Positions 7,683-14,342 of a DNA stretch of 16,864 nucleotides are shown piece by piece; position 1 is the stretch's first letter; every line of letters begins with the position of its first letter. Position numbers and translations under genes: made by a program. This stretch comes from CAZFVY01 sp964522665 (lineage in GTDB: Bacteria; Verrucomicrobiota; Verrucomicrobiia; Limisphaerales; CAZFVY01). The stretch covers positions 1 through 16,864 of the forward strand of contig CAZFVY010000139.1 in NCBI GenBank assembly GCA_964522665.1. The letters run 5' to 3'. The notes under the pieces were generated by a model. It did not search any database, was not told the DNA's origin, and was given only the letters and a program-made list of their open reading frames with translations.

Positions 7683-8180
7683 CTAAGCGGCGCGCCGCCC
7701 GGCGCATTCGCGGAAGCCGGCTTGCTGTTCCGCGGTCAGCGCCGACTTTGGAATCAGGAGGACGAGTTCGCTGAAACGTAGATGCAGATAAAAATACACT
7801 TCATCCTCAGAATAACCGCGGTAACGTGTCCAGGCGACCTCGGTCTTCCAATCAGGTCCGGTGAGCACGAGGGCCGCGCGATTGAATTCGAGGGTCCTTG
7901 GATCCGTTAGTTGCGGCTCAGCGTCAACCGTTTTGGCAGACAATTGATAGATATTGAGCGGAGCCAGCAGGACCAGGAAAATGAATGCCACGCCGCCGAA
8001 CCGAAGCTCGTTCGGGAGAAAAAGAAGACCAACTCCCATCAGAGCCCAGACGCCCAACGCCAAGATAGTCCGACGGGAAAACATCGTCCGCCGCCAAAAA
8101 GTCCGGATCAGGACGCGGCGCGGAACCTGATACACCGATGTCCGATAAGTGATCGTCGAACTCTCAGAAGTTGGTTCCAT
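7683..8180 (-). CDS. Small two-helix membrane protein, YcxB-like
   Basis: The 165-residue protein has a short cytoplasmic-looking N-terminus and two hydrophobic segments (about 39-55 and 61-78). A soluble domain of about 85 residues follows. That domain contains the sequence WTRYRGYSEDEVYFYLHL (117-134) and then LLIPKSALTAEQQAGFRE (141-158). The pattern of a Trp-containing strand, a tyrosine-rich strand, and 'IPK.A' followed by a helix resembles the C-terminal part of YcxB-family proteins, whose function is not known to me. The gene stands alone, 157 bp after the xylA stop, and ends at a G+C-rich palindrome (7687-7698). No Shine-Dalgarno sits immediately before the ATG, but an inverted repeat abuts it. 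The family call is from remembered pattern only and could be wrong; the reading frame itself seems real. Confidence 0.65.
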   Translation of the reverse strand: MEPTSESSTITYRTSVYQVPRRVLIRTFWRRTMFSRRTILALGVWALMGVGLLFLPNELRFGGVAFIFLVLLAPLNIYQLSAKTVDAEPQLTDPRTLEFNRAALVLTGPDWKTEVAWTRYRGYSEDEVYFYLHLRFSELVLLIPKSALTAEQQAGFRECAGRRAA

Positions 8181-8181
8181 A

Positions 8182-8213
8182 CAGTTTGGGCGGACGATCT
8201 CTCGACCAAACTG
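8182..8213. repeat. Inverted repeat abutting the YcxB-like start codon
   Basis: CAGTTTGG (8182-8189) and CCAAACTG (8206-8213) are perfect inverted copies with a 16-nt spacer. The repeat ends 1 nt before the minus-strand ATG at 8180. The spacer carries GAGAG, which could be a ribosome-binding site brought near the start if the stem folds in the mRNA. Equally it could be a protein-binding operator. Confidence 0.5.
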
Positions 8214-8337
8214 CGTTGATCCAACCCAGAATCACAACCGAACCGCCATCGGCGATCGGGAGCAACATCGACCGGGTTCGGTTCGGCGCCAGCATGCGCG
8301 GACGGTTCGCGTCGGCGCGACACGTTGGAACCCCAGG

Positions 8338-9657
8338 TTAGATGAACTCGTTGATCAGGTTTTCCAAAAACTCCTGGCGACCGCTGGCGTTCGGGGCAAC
8401 TTCACCCTTCTTGAGGATATAGGCCTCGAGTTCGGCGAAATCGGTCTTGCCGGCTTCGATTTTGGCGCCCAAGCCGGAATCGTAGGAACTGTAGCGTGCT
8501 TTGACGAATTCGGCGAGGCGGCCGTCCGCGCGAATCGCGGCGGCGATCTTGAGGCCGCGGGCGAACGCGTCCATGCCGCCGATATGCGCGTGGAAGAGAT
8601 CGATTGGCTCGAAGCTCTCGCGGCGGGGCTTGGCGTCGAAATTCAGGCCACCGGTCGTGAACCCGCCCATCTTGAGGATGGTCAACATGCACTGGCTGGT
8701 GAGGTAGATGTCGGTCGGGAATTGGTCGGTGTCCCAGCCGAGCATCGGGTCGCCGGTGTTGGCGTCCACCGAGCCGAGCGCGCCCGCGGCGGCGGCGACT
8801 TCCAGTTCGTGCTGCATGGTGTGGCCGGCCAGCGTCGCGTGATTCGTCTCGATATTGAGTTTGAGGTGATCGATCAGGTCGTATTGCCGGAGAAAATTAA
8901 GGCAGGCGGCGGCGTCGGAATCGTATTGGTGCTTGGTCGGTTCCTTCGGTTTCGGCTCAATGTAGAATTGGCCGGTAAAGCCGAGCGTTTTCTTGTAATC
9001 GACGGCCAGGTGCAGGAATTTACCCAGGTGATCGACCTCCCGCTTGAGGTCGGTGTTCAGCAAGGTCGAGTAACCCTCGCGTCCTCCCCAAAAAACGTAA
9101 CCCGCACCGCCCAGCTCGTGGGTGACTTCCATCGCCTTTTTGACCTGCGCGGCCGCGTACGCGAAAACGTCCGCGTTGCAACTGGTCGAGGCGCCATGCA
9201 TATAGCGGGGATGGGCGAACAGGCAGGCGGTGCCCCAGAGCAGTTTGATTCCGGTGCGTTCTTGTTCCCGCTTCAGGACTTTGACGACGGCGTCGAGATT
9301 CTTGTTGCTCTGTTTGAGACTGGAGCCCTCCGGCGCGACGTCGCGGTCATGGAAACAGTAGAACGGGACGCCGAGCTTTTGCATGAACTCGAACGCCACG
9401 CGCGCGCGGTTTTGGGCATTGGCGACCGACTCGGTGCCGTCGTCCCAAGGACGGAGGGCGGTGCCGACGCCGAAGGGATCGGACAAGCGATTGCGAAAGG
9501 TATGCCAGTAGGCGACGGAGAAGCGGAGGTGGTCCTTCATCGCCTTGCCCTCGACCAGCTCCTCGGCGTTATAATGTTTGAAGGCCAGCGGATTGCGCGA
9601 CTGGGGGCCTTCGTACTGGATTTTTGCGACTTTCGGGAACGCTTGGGCTGCGGGCAT
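8338..9657 (-). CDS. xylA: Xylose isomerase
   Basis: Interconverts D-xylose and D-xylulose in the cytoplasm using two divalent metal ions. The 439 residues match the length of the E. coli-type (class II) enzyme. Signatures are FHDRD with His103 and Asp106; WGGREGYSTLLNTD (190-203); the metal-ligand region IEPKPKEPTKHQYD (233-246); NIETNHATLAGHT (268-280); DANTGDPMLGWDTDQFP (298-314) with Asp309 and Asp311; and GGLNFDAKPRR (336-346). All expected metal and catalytic residues appear present. The frame extends upstream to 9738, but family proteins begin near MPAAQAFPKV, so ATG 9657 is chosen; it has no clear Shine-Dalgarno. No xylulokinase or xylose transporter is in the window. The gene upstream is a PfkB-type kinase, separated by 141 bp with a G+C-rich hairpin. 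Confidence 0.97.
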   Translation of the reverse strand: MPAAQAFPKVAKIQYEGPQSRNPLAFKHYNAEELVEGKAMKDHLRFSVAYWHTFRNRLSDPFGVGTALRPWDDGTESVANAQNRARVAFEFMQKLGVPFYCFHDRDVAPEGSSLKQSNKNLDAVVKVLKREQERTGIKLLWGTACLFAHPRYMHGASTSCNADVFAYAAAQVKKAMEVTHELGGAGYVFWGGREGYSTLLNTDLKREVDHLGKFLHLAVDYKKTLGFTGQFYIEPKPKEPTKHQYDSDAAACLNFLRQYDLIDHLKLNIETNHATLAGHTMQHELEVAAAAGALGSVDANTGDPMLGWDTDQFPTDIYLTSQCMLTILKMGGFTTGGLNFDAKPRRESFEPIDLFHAHIGGMDAFARGLKIAAAIRADGRLAEFVKARYSSYDSGLGAKIEAGKTDFAELEAYILKKGEVAPNASGRQEFLENLINEFI

Positions 9658-9701
9658 AATTCTATTCGTCAAAGTGTTAAATTTGCCCCGAGTAAACGGG
9701 T

Positions 9702-9730
9702 GGGCGGGCAGGGTCGAGTCTTGCCCGCCC
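9702..9730 (-). terminator. G+C-rich hairpin between the PfkB kinase gene and xylA
   Basis: GGGCGGGCA (9702-9710) and TGCCCGCCC (9722-9730) are perfect 9-bp arms with an 11-nt loop. On the minus strand it lies about 70 nt past the kinase stop and is followed by ACCCGTTTACT, only a weak U tract. It may terminate or attenuate transcription from the kinase gene into xylA. Confidence 0.45.
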
Positions 9731-9798
9731 GGAGTCAAGCGAGAAAGGGAGGTTTTGACTGCCCCAATCGCGAAATATGGCCCTCGGATGACTACGCC

Positions 9799-10698
9799 TC
9801 AGAACCGCGCGATACGCTCAAGGGCCTTAACCCGCTCGTTGATGGCCTGGCGGGTTACTTTGGTCGTATTCTTGAGGCCAAAACCTTCGCAACAGAACGA
9901 AGCCACCACGCTGCCGTGGATCATGGCCCGGCGCAGGTTGGCTTCGATCTTTCCCTTAGTGCTGGCCAGGTAGCCGATTAAGCCGCCGACGAAGGAATCG
10001 CCGGCGCCGGTTGGATCGACCACTTTGTCGAGCGGAAAGGCCGGGGAGACGAAGAATCCTTCCGGAGAGGAGAGGATCGCGCCATGTTCGCCCTTTTTGA
10101 TGATCACGAATTTGGGGCCGAGCTTGTGAATCTTGCGGGCGGCGACCATGAGGTTGTCCTCTTTGGTCAATTGGCGCGCTTCGCTGTCGTTCAGCACCAA
10201 GGCATCGACCCGTTTGAGGAGCTTGAGCAAGTCGGGCAGGGCGATGTTTAACCAAAGGTCCATCGTATCGGCCACGACAAAGCGCGGTTTGCGCATCTGG
10301 TCGAGGACGTGATGCTGGAGGGCCGGGGCGATATTCGCGAGGAGGACAAACGGCGTATCCTGATGCGCGTTCGCCAGCTTCGGCGTGAAGGTCTCGAAAA
10401 CGCCCAGCTCCGTCGTGAGCGTGCGGCGATTGTTCATGTTGACCTCGTATTCGCCGGCCCAGTGAAAGGTCTTGCCGGGAACCACTTGCAATCCCTCGAG
10501 GTCTATGCCGTGACGGCGATAGAGGCGGAGGTATTGTTTGGGAAAATCGTCGCCAACGATGCCGATCAGTTTGACGGGCGCGAAGAAGCTCGCGGCCACC
10601 GCGGCATGGCTCGCTGAGCCGCCGAGCAGACGCGGGTTCTCCGAATAGGGCGTTTTGATCGAGTCAAGGGCAGTCGAACCGACAACAAGGACACTCAT
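9799..10698 (-). CDS. PfkB-family (ribokinase-like) carbohydrate/nucleoside kinase
   Basis: ATP-dependent kinase of the ribokinase fold, 299 residues, substrate not determinable. The N-terminal substrate-binding motif is GGSASHAAVAA (26-36), followed by LIGIVGDDFP (44-53). The C-terminal signature DPTGAGDSFVGGL (228-240) contains the anion hole and the catalytic Asp234. NDSEARQL (170-177) and VIIKKGEHGA (198-207) are further family hallmarks. It shares direction with thiE upstream (86 bp gap) and xylA downstream (141 bp gap). Proximity to xylA hints at sugar metabolism, but xylulose is normally phosphorylated by an FGGY-type kinase, so pairing the two is speculative. The start ATG lacks a Shine-Dalgarno. 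The class is secure. Confidence 0.92.
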   Translation of the reverse strand: MSVLVVGSTALDSIKTPYSENPRLLGGSASHAAVAASFFAPVKLIGIVGDDFPKQYLRLYRRHGIDLEGLQVVPGKTFHWAGEYEVNMNNRRTLTTELGVFETFTPKLANAHQDTPFVLLANIAPALQHHVLDQMRKPRFVVADTMDLWLNIALPDLLKLLKRVDALVLNDSEARQLTKEDNLMVAARKIHKLGPKFVIIKKGEHGAILSSPEGFFVSPAFPLDKVVDPTGAGDSFVGGLIGYLASTKGKIEANLRRAMIHGSVVASFCCEGFGLKNTTKVTRQAINERVKALERIARF

Positions 10699-10751
10699 GG
10701 TTTTGGGCTAAGACAATGGCAGGCCTGAATGCCGTTTGGTATTATTCGAGA

Positions 10752-10769
10752 GGTGGCGTTGACGCCGCC
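10752..10769 (-). terminator. Short G+C-rich hairpin after thiE
   Basis: GGTGGCGT (10752-10759) and ACGCCGCC (10762-10769) can pair over about 7-8 bp with one G-T pair and a very tight loop. It lies just beyond the thiE stop on the minus strand. No U tract follows, so a terminator role is weakly supported. Confidence 0.25.
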
Positions 10770-10784
10770 GCGTTCGATCAGGCG

Positions 10785-11426
10785 TTACGACGGTAAACGT
10801 TCCTTATATTCGCGGCAAGCCTGCACGATATTGGGGGCGTTGAGAATCGCGGAGACCACGCAGATTCGGCGGGCGCCAGCGGCGATTACGTCGGCGAGGT
10901 TGCTGAGGTTGATACCGCCGATGGCGAACCAGGGGATGGAAATGTTCGCCGCCGCCCAGCGGACATAATCGAGAGTCACGGGCCGGGCGGTCGGCTTGGT
11001 GCCGGTCGGATAGACCGGTCCGATCGCGACGTAGGCCGCGCCGGCGCGGACCGCCCGGGTCGCTTGCTCGGGGGCATGGGTGCTTAAACCGACCTTCACA
11101 CCGGCTCCAGCCGCCGGGAGATCGGAGATGTGATTATGGCCGAGGTCGAAAAAATCCTCCTGCCCCAAATGGCACACCGGTGCGCCGACGCCGGCGGCAA
11201 CGTCGAGGTGATCGTTGATGACGAGGCCGACGCCGGCGGCGTTGGTAATGGGCAGAATCCGCAGCGCCAGGGTCCGAATCTCCTCGGCAGTGGATTGTTT
11301 GGCTCGAAGCTGGATGAGGTCGGAGCCACCTTGGCAAAGTTGCCAGGCGATCTCCTCGGGTGACCGCCGGTGGAGGTAACCGGTATCGATAAACGTATAA
11401 AGCTGGCAGGCGGAGAGCGGTTTCAC
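10785..11426 (-). CDS. thiE: Thiamine phosphate synthase
   Basis: Couples hydroxymethylpyrimidine diphosphate to the thiazole phosphate, forming thiamine phosphate in the cytoplasm. The 213 residues match the family length and TIM-barrel pattern. QLRAK (39-43), VINDHLDVA (69-77), HLGQED (86-91), VGLSTHAPEQ (112-121), IGPVYPTGTKPT (135-146) and FAIGGIN (167-173) are the conserved phosphate- and metal-binding segments. Where many homologues read 'ADG.H' this one has GAPVCH, a small variation. It starts with GTG at 11426 without a Shine-Dalgarno. No other thiamine gene lies in the window and I see no TPP riboswitch in the 243 bp upstream. A TenI-like role cannot be fully excluded, but the full set of ThiE motifs favours synthase. 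Confidence 0.92.
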   Translation of the reverse strand: MKPLSACQLYTFIDTGYLHRRSPEEIAWQLCQGGSDLIQLRAKQSTAEEIRTLALRILPITNAAGVGLVINDHLDVAAGVGAPVCHLGQEDFFDLGHNHISDLPAAGAGVKVGLSTHAPEQATRAVRAGAAYVAIGPVYPTGTKPTARPVTLDYVRWAAANISIPWFAIGGINLSNLADVIAAGARRICVVSAILNAPNIVQACREYKERLPS

Positions 11427-11669
11427 GTTTGGTTTGGCTGGCGTTTTGGGTGGGCGGCGGGCGGCTAACGGTCGAGGAGACAGAGGCCTGCGGCAGCTTT
11501 TTTAGGCGCTGTTTTCTGACGGTTGCGAGCGTGCTTGACGTTGTGGGCGCTTCATTCCGCCCGCGTTCGCGTTGCTTCGGCGCGGCAAGCCCGCTTGGCC
11601 AGGACAACGCAGCGCGATGTCCCTGCGTGCCAAGGCGCGCGTGGGGTGGTTTGATGAGCCGGTTTTGGC

Positions 11670-13052
11670 TTACGCCTTGTCTTCAATTAACTCCCGACGG
11701 GCGCCGCCGAGGAGTTGCTCGACGAAATTGGTGGAATAGACGCCGCGGCGAAAATTCGGATCTTGCAGGATGGCCTGCTCGAACGGGATCGTGGTTTTGA
11801 TCGGCGAGATGAGGTATTCGCTCAGCGCCCGGTTCATCTTGTCCATCGCCTCGCGGCGATCCTTGCCGTAAGTAATCAGCTTGCCGATCATGGAGTCGTA
11901 GGCAGGCGGAATCACGTAGCCGGTATAAGCGTGGCTCTCGATGCGAACCCCGCGTCCGCCCGGAGCGTAATACATGTCGATCCGTCCCGGGCAGGGCCGG
12001 AAATCGTCGAACGGGTCCTCGGCGTTGATGCGGCATTCGATGGCGTGTCCCTTGAACACCAGGTCGCTCTGCGAAATGCGCAACGGCTCGCCCATCGCGA
12101 TCAGGATTTGTTGCCGAACCAGGTCCACGCCGGTCACTTCTTCGGTCACCGGATGTTCAACCTGGATGCGCTTGTTGACTTCTAGGAAATAGAAATTGCC
12201 CTGGCTATCGACGATGAATTCGACCGTCCCGGCGTTCGTATAATGAGCCATTTCGGCGATGCGCAGGGCGGCTTTGCCCATTTTCTTGCGCAAGTCCTTG
12301 AAGCGGCCCTCGATGAGGGGCGACGGCGTCTCTTCGACCAGCTTTTGATTGCGCCGCTGAATCGAGCAGTCACGCTCGCCCAAATGGATCAGGTTGCCTT
12401 TGGAATCACCGAGAATTTGGAATTCGATGTGATGGGGGTCTTCGATGTATTTTTCGATGTAAACCCCGGCGTTCCCGAACGCTTTCTCGGCCTCGATGCG
12501 CGCCGTTTGGTAGCCTTTGAGAAGGGAAATATCGTTATGCGCGGCGCGCATGCCGCGGCCACCGCCGCCGGCGATGGCTTTAATCATGACCGGGTAGCCA
12601 ATACGTTTGGCCGTGGCCAGGGCGTCCTCTTGGGTTTCGACGATGCCGTCCGAGCCGGGCGGGCAGGGAACGTTCGCTCGCTTGGCCAAATCACGGCTGG
12701 TGGCCTTATTCTCCAAAGCGTTCATCGCCCGCGAGCTGGGGCCGATGAAGCGGATGTTACAACTCTCGCAAACGTCGGCGAAATGAGCGTTTTCGGAGAG
12801 GAAACCGTAACCGGGATGGATCGCGTCAACGTCGGTTATCTCCGCCGCGCTGATTAAGCGATCAATCCGCAAATAACTCTCTGAACTGGGTCCTTTACCG
12901 ATACAGATTGCCTCATCAGCCATCTGTACATGCATGGAATTGACATCCAATTCGGAATAGACGGCGACCGTCCGGATGTTCATTTCCTTGCACGCTCGGA
13001 TAATGCGAACAGCGATTTCCCCTCGATTTGCTACCAGGACTTTTTCGAACAT
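11670..13052 (-). CDS. accC: Acetyl-CoA carboxylase, biotin carboxylase subunit
   Basis: ATP-dependent carboxylation of biotin on AccB, the first step of malonyl-CoA and fatty acid synthesis. At 460 residues it is a stand-alone biotin carboxylase. The N-terminal domain has VLVANRGEIAVRIIRA (5-20) and HPGYGFLSEN (79-88). The ATP-grasp domain has the glycine-rich loop AGGGGRGMR (161-169), GERDCSIQRRNQK (225-237) and EVNKRIQVEHPVTEE (291-305). The C-terminal domain carries ECRINAEDP. Compared with E. coli, which reads RRHQK and MNTR, this protein has RRNQK and VNKR, and LENK where MGDK is usual. The Glu, Asn and Arg of the EVNKR catalytic segment are retained. The gene follows accB by 58 bp, which implies one operon. 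No Shine-Dalgarno precedes the ATG, so translation may depend partly on accB. Confidence 0.97.
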   Translation of the reverse strand: MFEKVLVANRGEIAVRIIRACKEMNIRTVAVYSELDVNSMHVQMADEAICIGKGPSSESYLRIDRLISAAEITDVDAIHPGYGFLSENAHFADVCESCNIRFIGPSSRAMNALENKATSRDLAKRANVPCPPGSDGIVETQEDALATAKRIGYPVMIKAIAGGGGRGMRAAHNDISLLKGYQTARIEAEKAFGNAGVYIEKYIEDPHHIEFQILGDSKGNLIHLGERDCSIQRRNQKLVEETPSPLIEGRFKDLRKKMGKAALRIAEMAHYTNAGTVEFIVDSQGNFYFLEVNKRIQVEHPVTEEVTGVDLVRQQILIAMGEPLRISQSDLVFKGHAIECRINAEDPFDDFRPCPGRIDMYYAPGGRGVRIESHAYTGYVIPPAYDSMIGKLITYGKDRREAMDKMNRALSEYLISPIKTTIPFEQAILQDPNFRRGVYSTNFVEQLLGGARRELIEDKA

Positions 13053-13110
13053 TAGTAAGGATGAATTGGCCGGACTGGGACGTTGCAGGCTTCAGAATCG
13101 CCCGAGTCCC

Positions 13111-13587
13111 CTAGAGTGGTCGAATCTTAAACATCGGCTGACCAAATTCGACGGGTTTGGCGTTATCGACCAGGGCCTGAGTGATGACCCCTCGCACCTC
13201 CGCCTTGATCTCATTCATCACCTTCATCGCTTCGATGATGCAAACGATCGTGTCAGGGTTCACCTCCGCGCCGACCTCGATGTAATTGGCCGACTCCGGT
13301 GACGGAGCGCGATAGAACGTGCCGATCATCGGCGATTTGATCTCGGCTTCGCCGGTGGCCGGCAACGCCGCCGGGGGATTCGTTGCCCCGGATGAAGCCG
13401 AGTTGGGAGCGCCTTGATTGGTAATCGCCGGCATGGCGCCGCCGCCATCCTCATTATGTCCCGTCGCCGGGCCACCGTTGGCGCCGCGCCGCATGCGAAT
13501 CTTAAAATCCTGCTGTTCCAACTCGAATTCCAAGATCGAGTTCTTTTTCATCAAGTCGATGATCGCCTTGATTTCCCTTAGATCCAC
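13111..13587 (-). CDS. accB: Acetyl-CoA carboxylase, biotin carboxyl carrier protein
   Basis: Carries biotin between the biotin carboxylase and carboxyltransferase of acetyl-CoA carboxylase. In 158 residues there is an N-terminal helical region (DLREIKAIIDLMKKN), a flexible Gly/Ala/Pro/Asn linker (about 36-80), and a C-terminal biotinyl domain (about 81-158). The biotinylation site EAMKVMNE has the target Lys122, and the 'thumb' region SPMIGTFYRAPSP (85-97) is present. Length and layout are normal. The start is GTG 13587 with a perfect AGGAGG 5 nt upstream; the nearby ATG at 13600 reads into an immediate stop. It is first in the accB-accC pair, with a candidate promoter about 130 bp upstream. 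Confidence 0.97.
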   Translation of the reverse strand: MDLREIKAIIDLMKKNSILEFELEQQDFKIRMRRGANGGPATGHNEDGGGAMPAITNQGAPNSASSGATNPPAALPATGEAEIKSPMIGTFYRAPSPESANYIEVGAEVNPDTIVCIIEAMKVMNEIKAEVRGVITQALVDNAKPVEFGQPMFKIRPL

Positions 13588-13592
13588 GACGT

Positions 13593-13598
13593 CCTCCT
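13593..13598 (-). promoter_or_regulatory. Consensus Shine-Dalgarno of accB
   Basis: AGGAGG on the minus strand, 5 nt from the GTG start. It decides the non-ATG start of accB and contrasts with the absent ribosome-binding sites of most other genes here. Confidence 0.9.
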
Positions 13599-13717
13599 CA
13601 TGGGCGCAGGCCCCTTCAAAAATAGACCGGAAATTATTTCAAGTTTGGCCGTCATAAAGCAAAAAGCAGTGGCCGTCATCCGGCCCTGCTCAAAGTAACC
13701 AGTATCAATTGCCAGCG

Positions 13718-13746
13718 AGGTTAGCCAACCGAAGGGAGGCCGTCAA
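13718..13746 (-). promoter_or_regulatory. Candidate sigma70 promoter of accB-accC
   Basis: On the minus strand TTGACG (-35, 13741-13746) and TAACCT (-10, 13718-13723) are spaced by exactly 17 nt. This predicts a leader of about 120 nt before the accB GTG. The -35 is a 5 of 6 match; the -10 keeps the TA...T positions. The 8-mer GGCCGTCA (plus strand) occurs three times in the leader and promoter: 13647-13654, 13671-13678 and 13738-13745. The third copy overlaps the -35. Confidence 0.45.
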
Positions 13747-13751
13747 GCAAA

Positions 13752-13792
13752 GATTCGGCGCCTCGAAAAGGCGCGCAAAAAGCGGTCGAATC
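13752..13792 (-). terminator. Two-part stem-loop between aroQ and the accB promoter
   Basis: An inner hairpin pairs GCGCCT (13758-13763) with AGGCGC (13769-13774) around a 5-nt loop. An outer stem pairs GATTCG (13752-13757) with CGAATC (13787-13792). On the minus strand the closed structure is followed by TTTGCTT. It lies about 30 nt past the aroQ stop and immediately upstream of the candidate accB promoter, a suitable place for the aroQ terminator. Confidence 0.4.
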
Positions 13793-13822
13793 AGTCCAGT
13801 TGACCGGCTGATTCAGAGGGAA

Positions 13823-14257
13823 TCACTTCAAGTTAACGTTAACCGCAGCATCTACTGCTAATGTATAAGAGTGGACGCCGAAGCCGACGATTTGGCCCGT
13901 GGTGACTGGCGCAATCAGCGACTTGTGCCGGAATTCTTCCCGGGCGTGGACGTTGGAGAGGTGGATCTCAATCGTGGGGATTCCGGTCGCGCTGATCGCG
14001 TCGCGCAGGGCGACGCTCGTGTGGGTGTAGGCGGCGGCGTTCAGGACGATCACGTCGAAAACGCCCTTCGCCTGTTGAATCCAAGTCACCAATTCTCCTT
14101 CGAGATTCGACTGGCGAAAGTCCACCTCGGCGCCCAGCTTGGCGGCTCGCTCACGAACCTTTGCCTCGATTTCGGCCAGGGTCGTTCGGCCATAGACCGA
14201 CGGTTCGCGCTGGCCGAGCAAATTCAAATTCGGACCATTGAGAAACAAAAGTTTCAT
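13823..14257 (-). CDS. aroQ: 3-dehydroquinate dehydratase, type II
   Basis: Converts 3-dehydroquinate to 3-dehydroshikimate in the shikimate pathway; type II enzymes act as cytoplasmic dodecamers. The 144 residues match the family length. Motifs are LFLNGPNLNLLGQREPSVYG, containing the catalytic Arg and Tyr of the flexible loop; FRQSNLEGELVTWIQ; AYTHTSVALRDAI; and EIHLSNVHAREEFRHKS with the catalytic His. The segment before AYTHTS reads NAAAYTH where NPGAYTH or NPAAYTH is common, a mild change. ATG 14257 is preceded directly by GTG 14260, so either could start; neither has a Shine-Dalgarno. It lies upstream of accB in the same direction, an arrangement seen in several bacterial groups, though here 235 bp, a hairpin and a candidate promoter separate them. 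Confidence 0.97.
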   Translation of the reverse strand: MKLLFLNGPNLNLLGQREPSVYGRTTLAEIEAKVRERAAKLGAEVDFRQSNLEGELVTWIQQAKGVFDVIVLNAAAYTHTSVALRDAISATGIPTIEIHLSNVHAREEFRHKSLIAPVTTGQIVGFGVHSYTLAVDAAVNVNLK

Positions 14258-14342
14258 CACTTGTGACTACGTTAGTAATCGGGCGGGCGGTTGTCGATGC
14301 TATTCCCGTTCGACCCGATCGAGGACGCTTGGCGCCAACCTC

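Noticed and set aside
7687..7698. 12-bp palindrome GCGGCGCGCCGC at the end of the YcxB-like gene
   Set aside because: Lies inside codons of a G+C-rich coding end; such palindromes are expected by chance here.
9658..9738. Upstream extension of xylA to ATG 9738
   Set aside because: The 27 added residues are not family-like and would run through the 9-bp hairpin; the shorter start matches known enzymes.
8149..9981. 610-codon plus-strand frame opposite xylA
   Set aside because: xylA is unmistakable on the other strand, and this frame has no family motif.
11427..11669. TPP riboswitch ahead of thiE
   Set aside because: I looked for the conserved CTGAGA and thi-box-like segments in the 243 bp upstream and did not see them. 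There is also no clear promoter.
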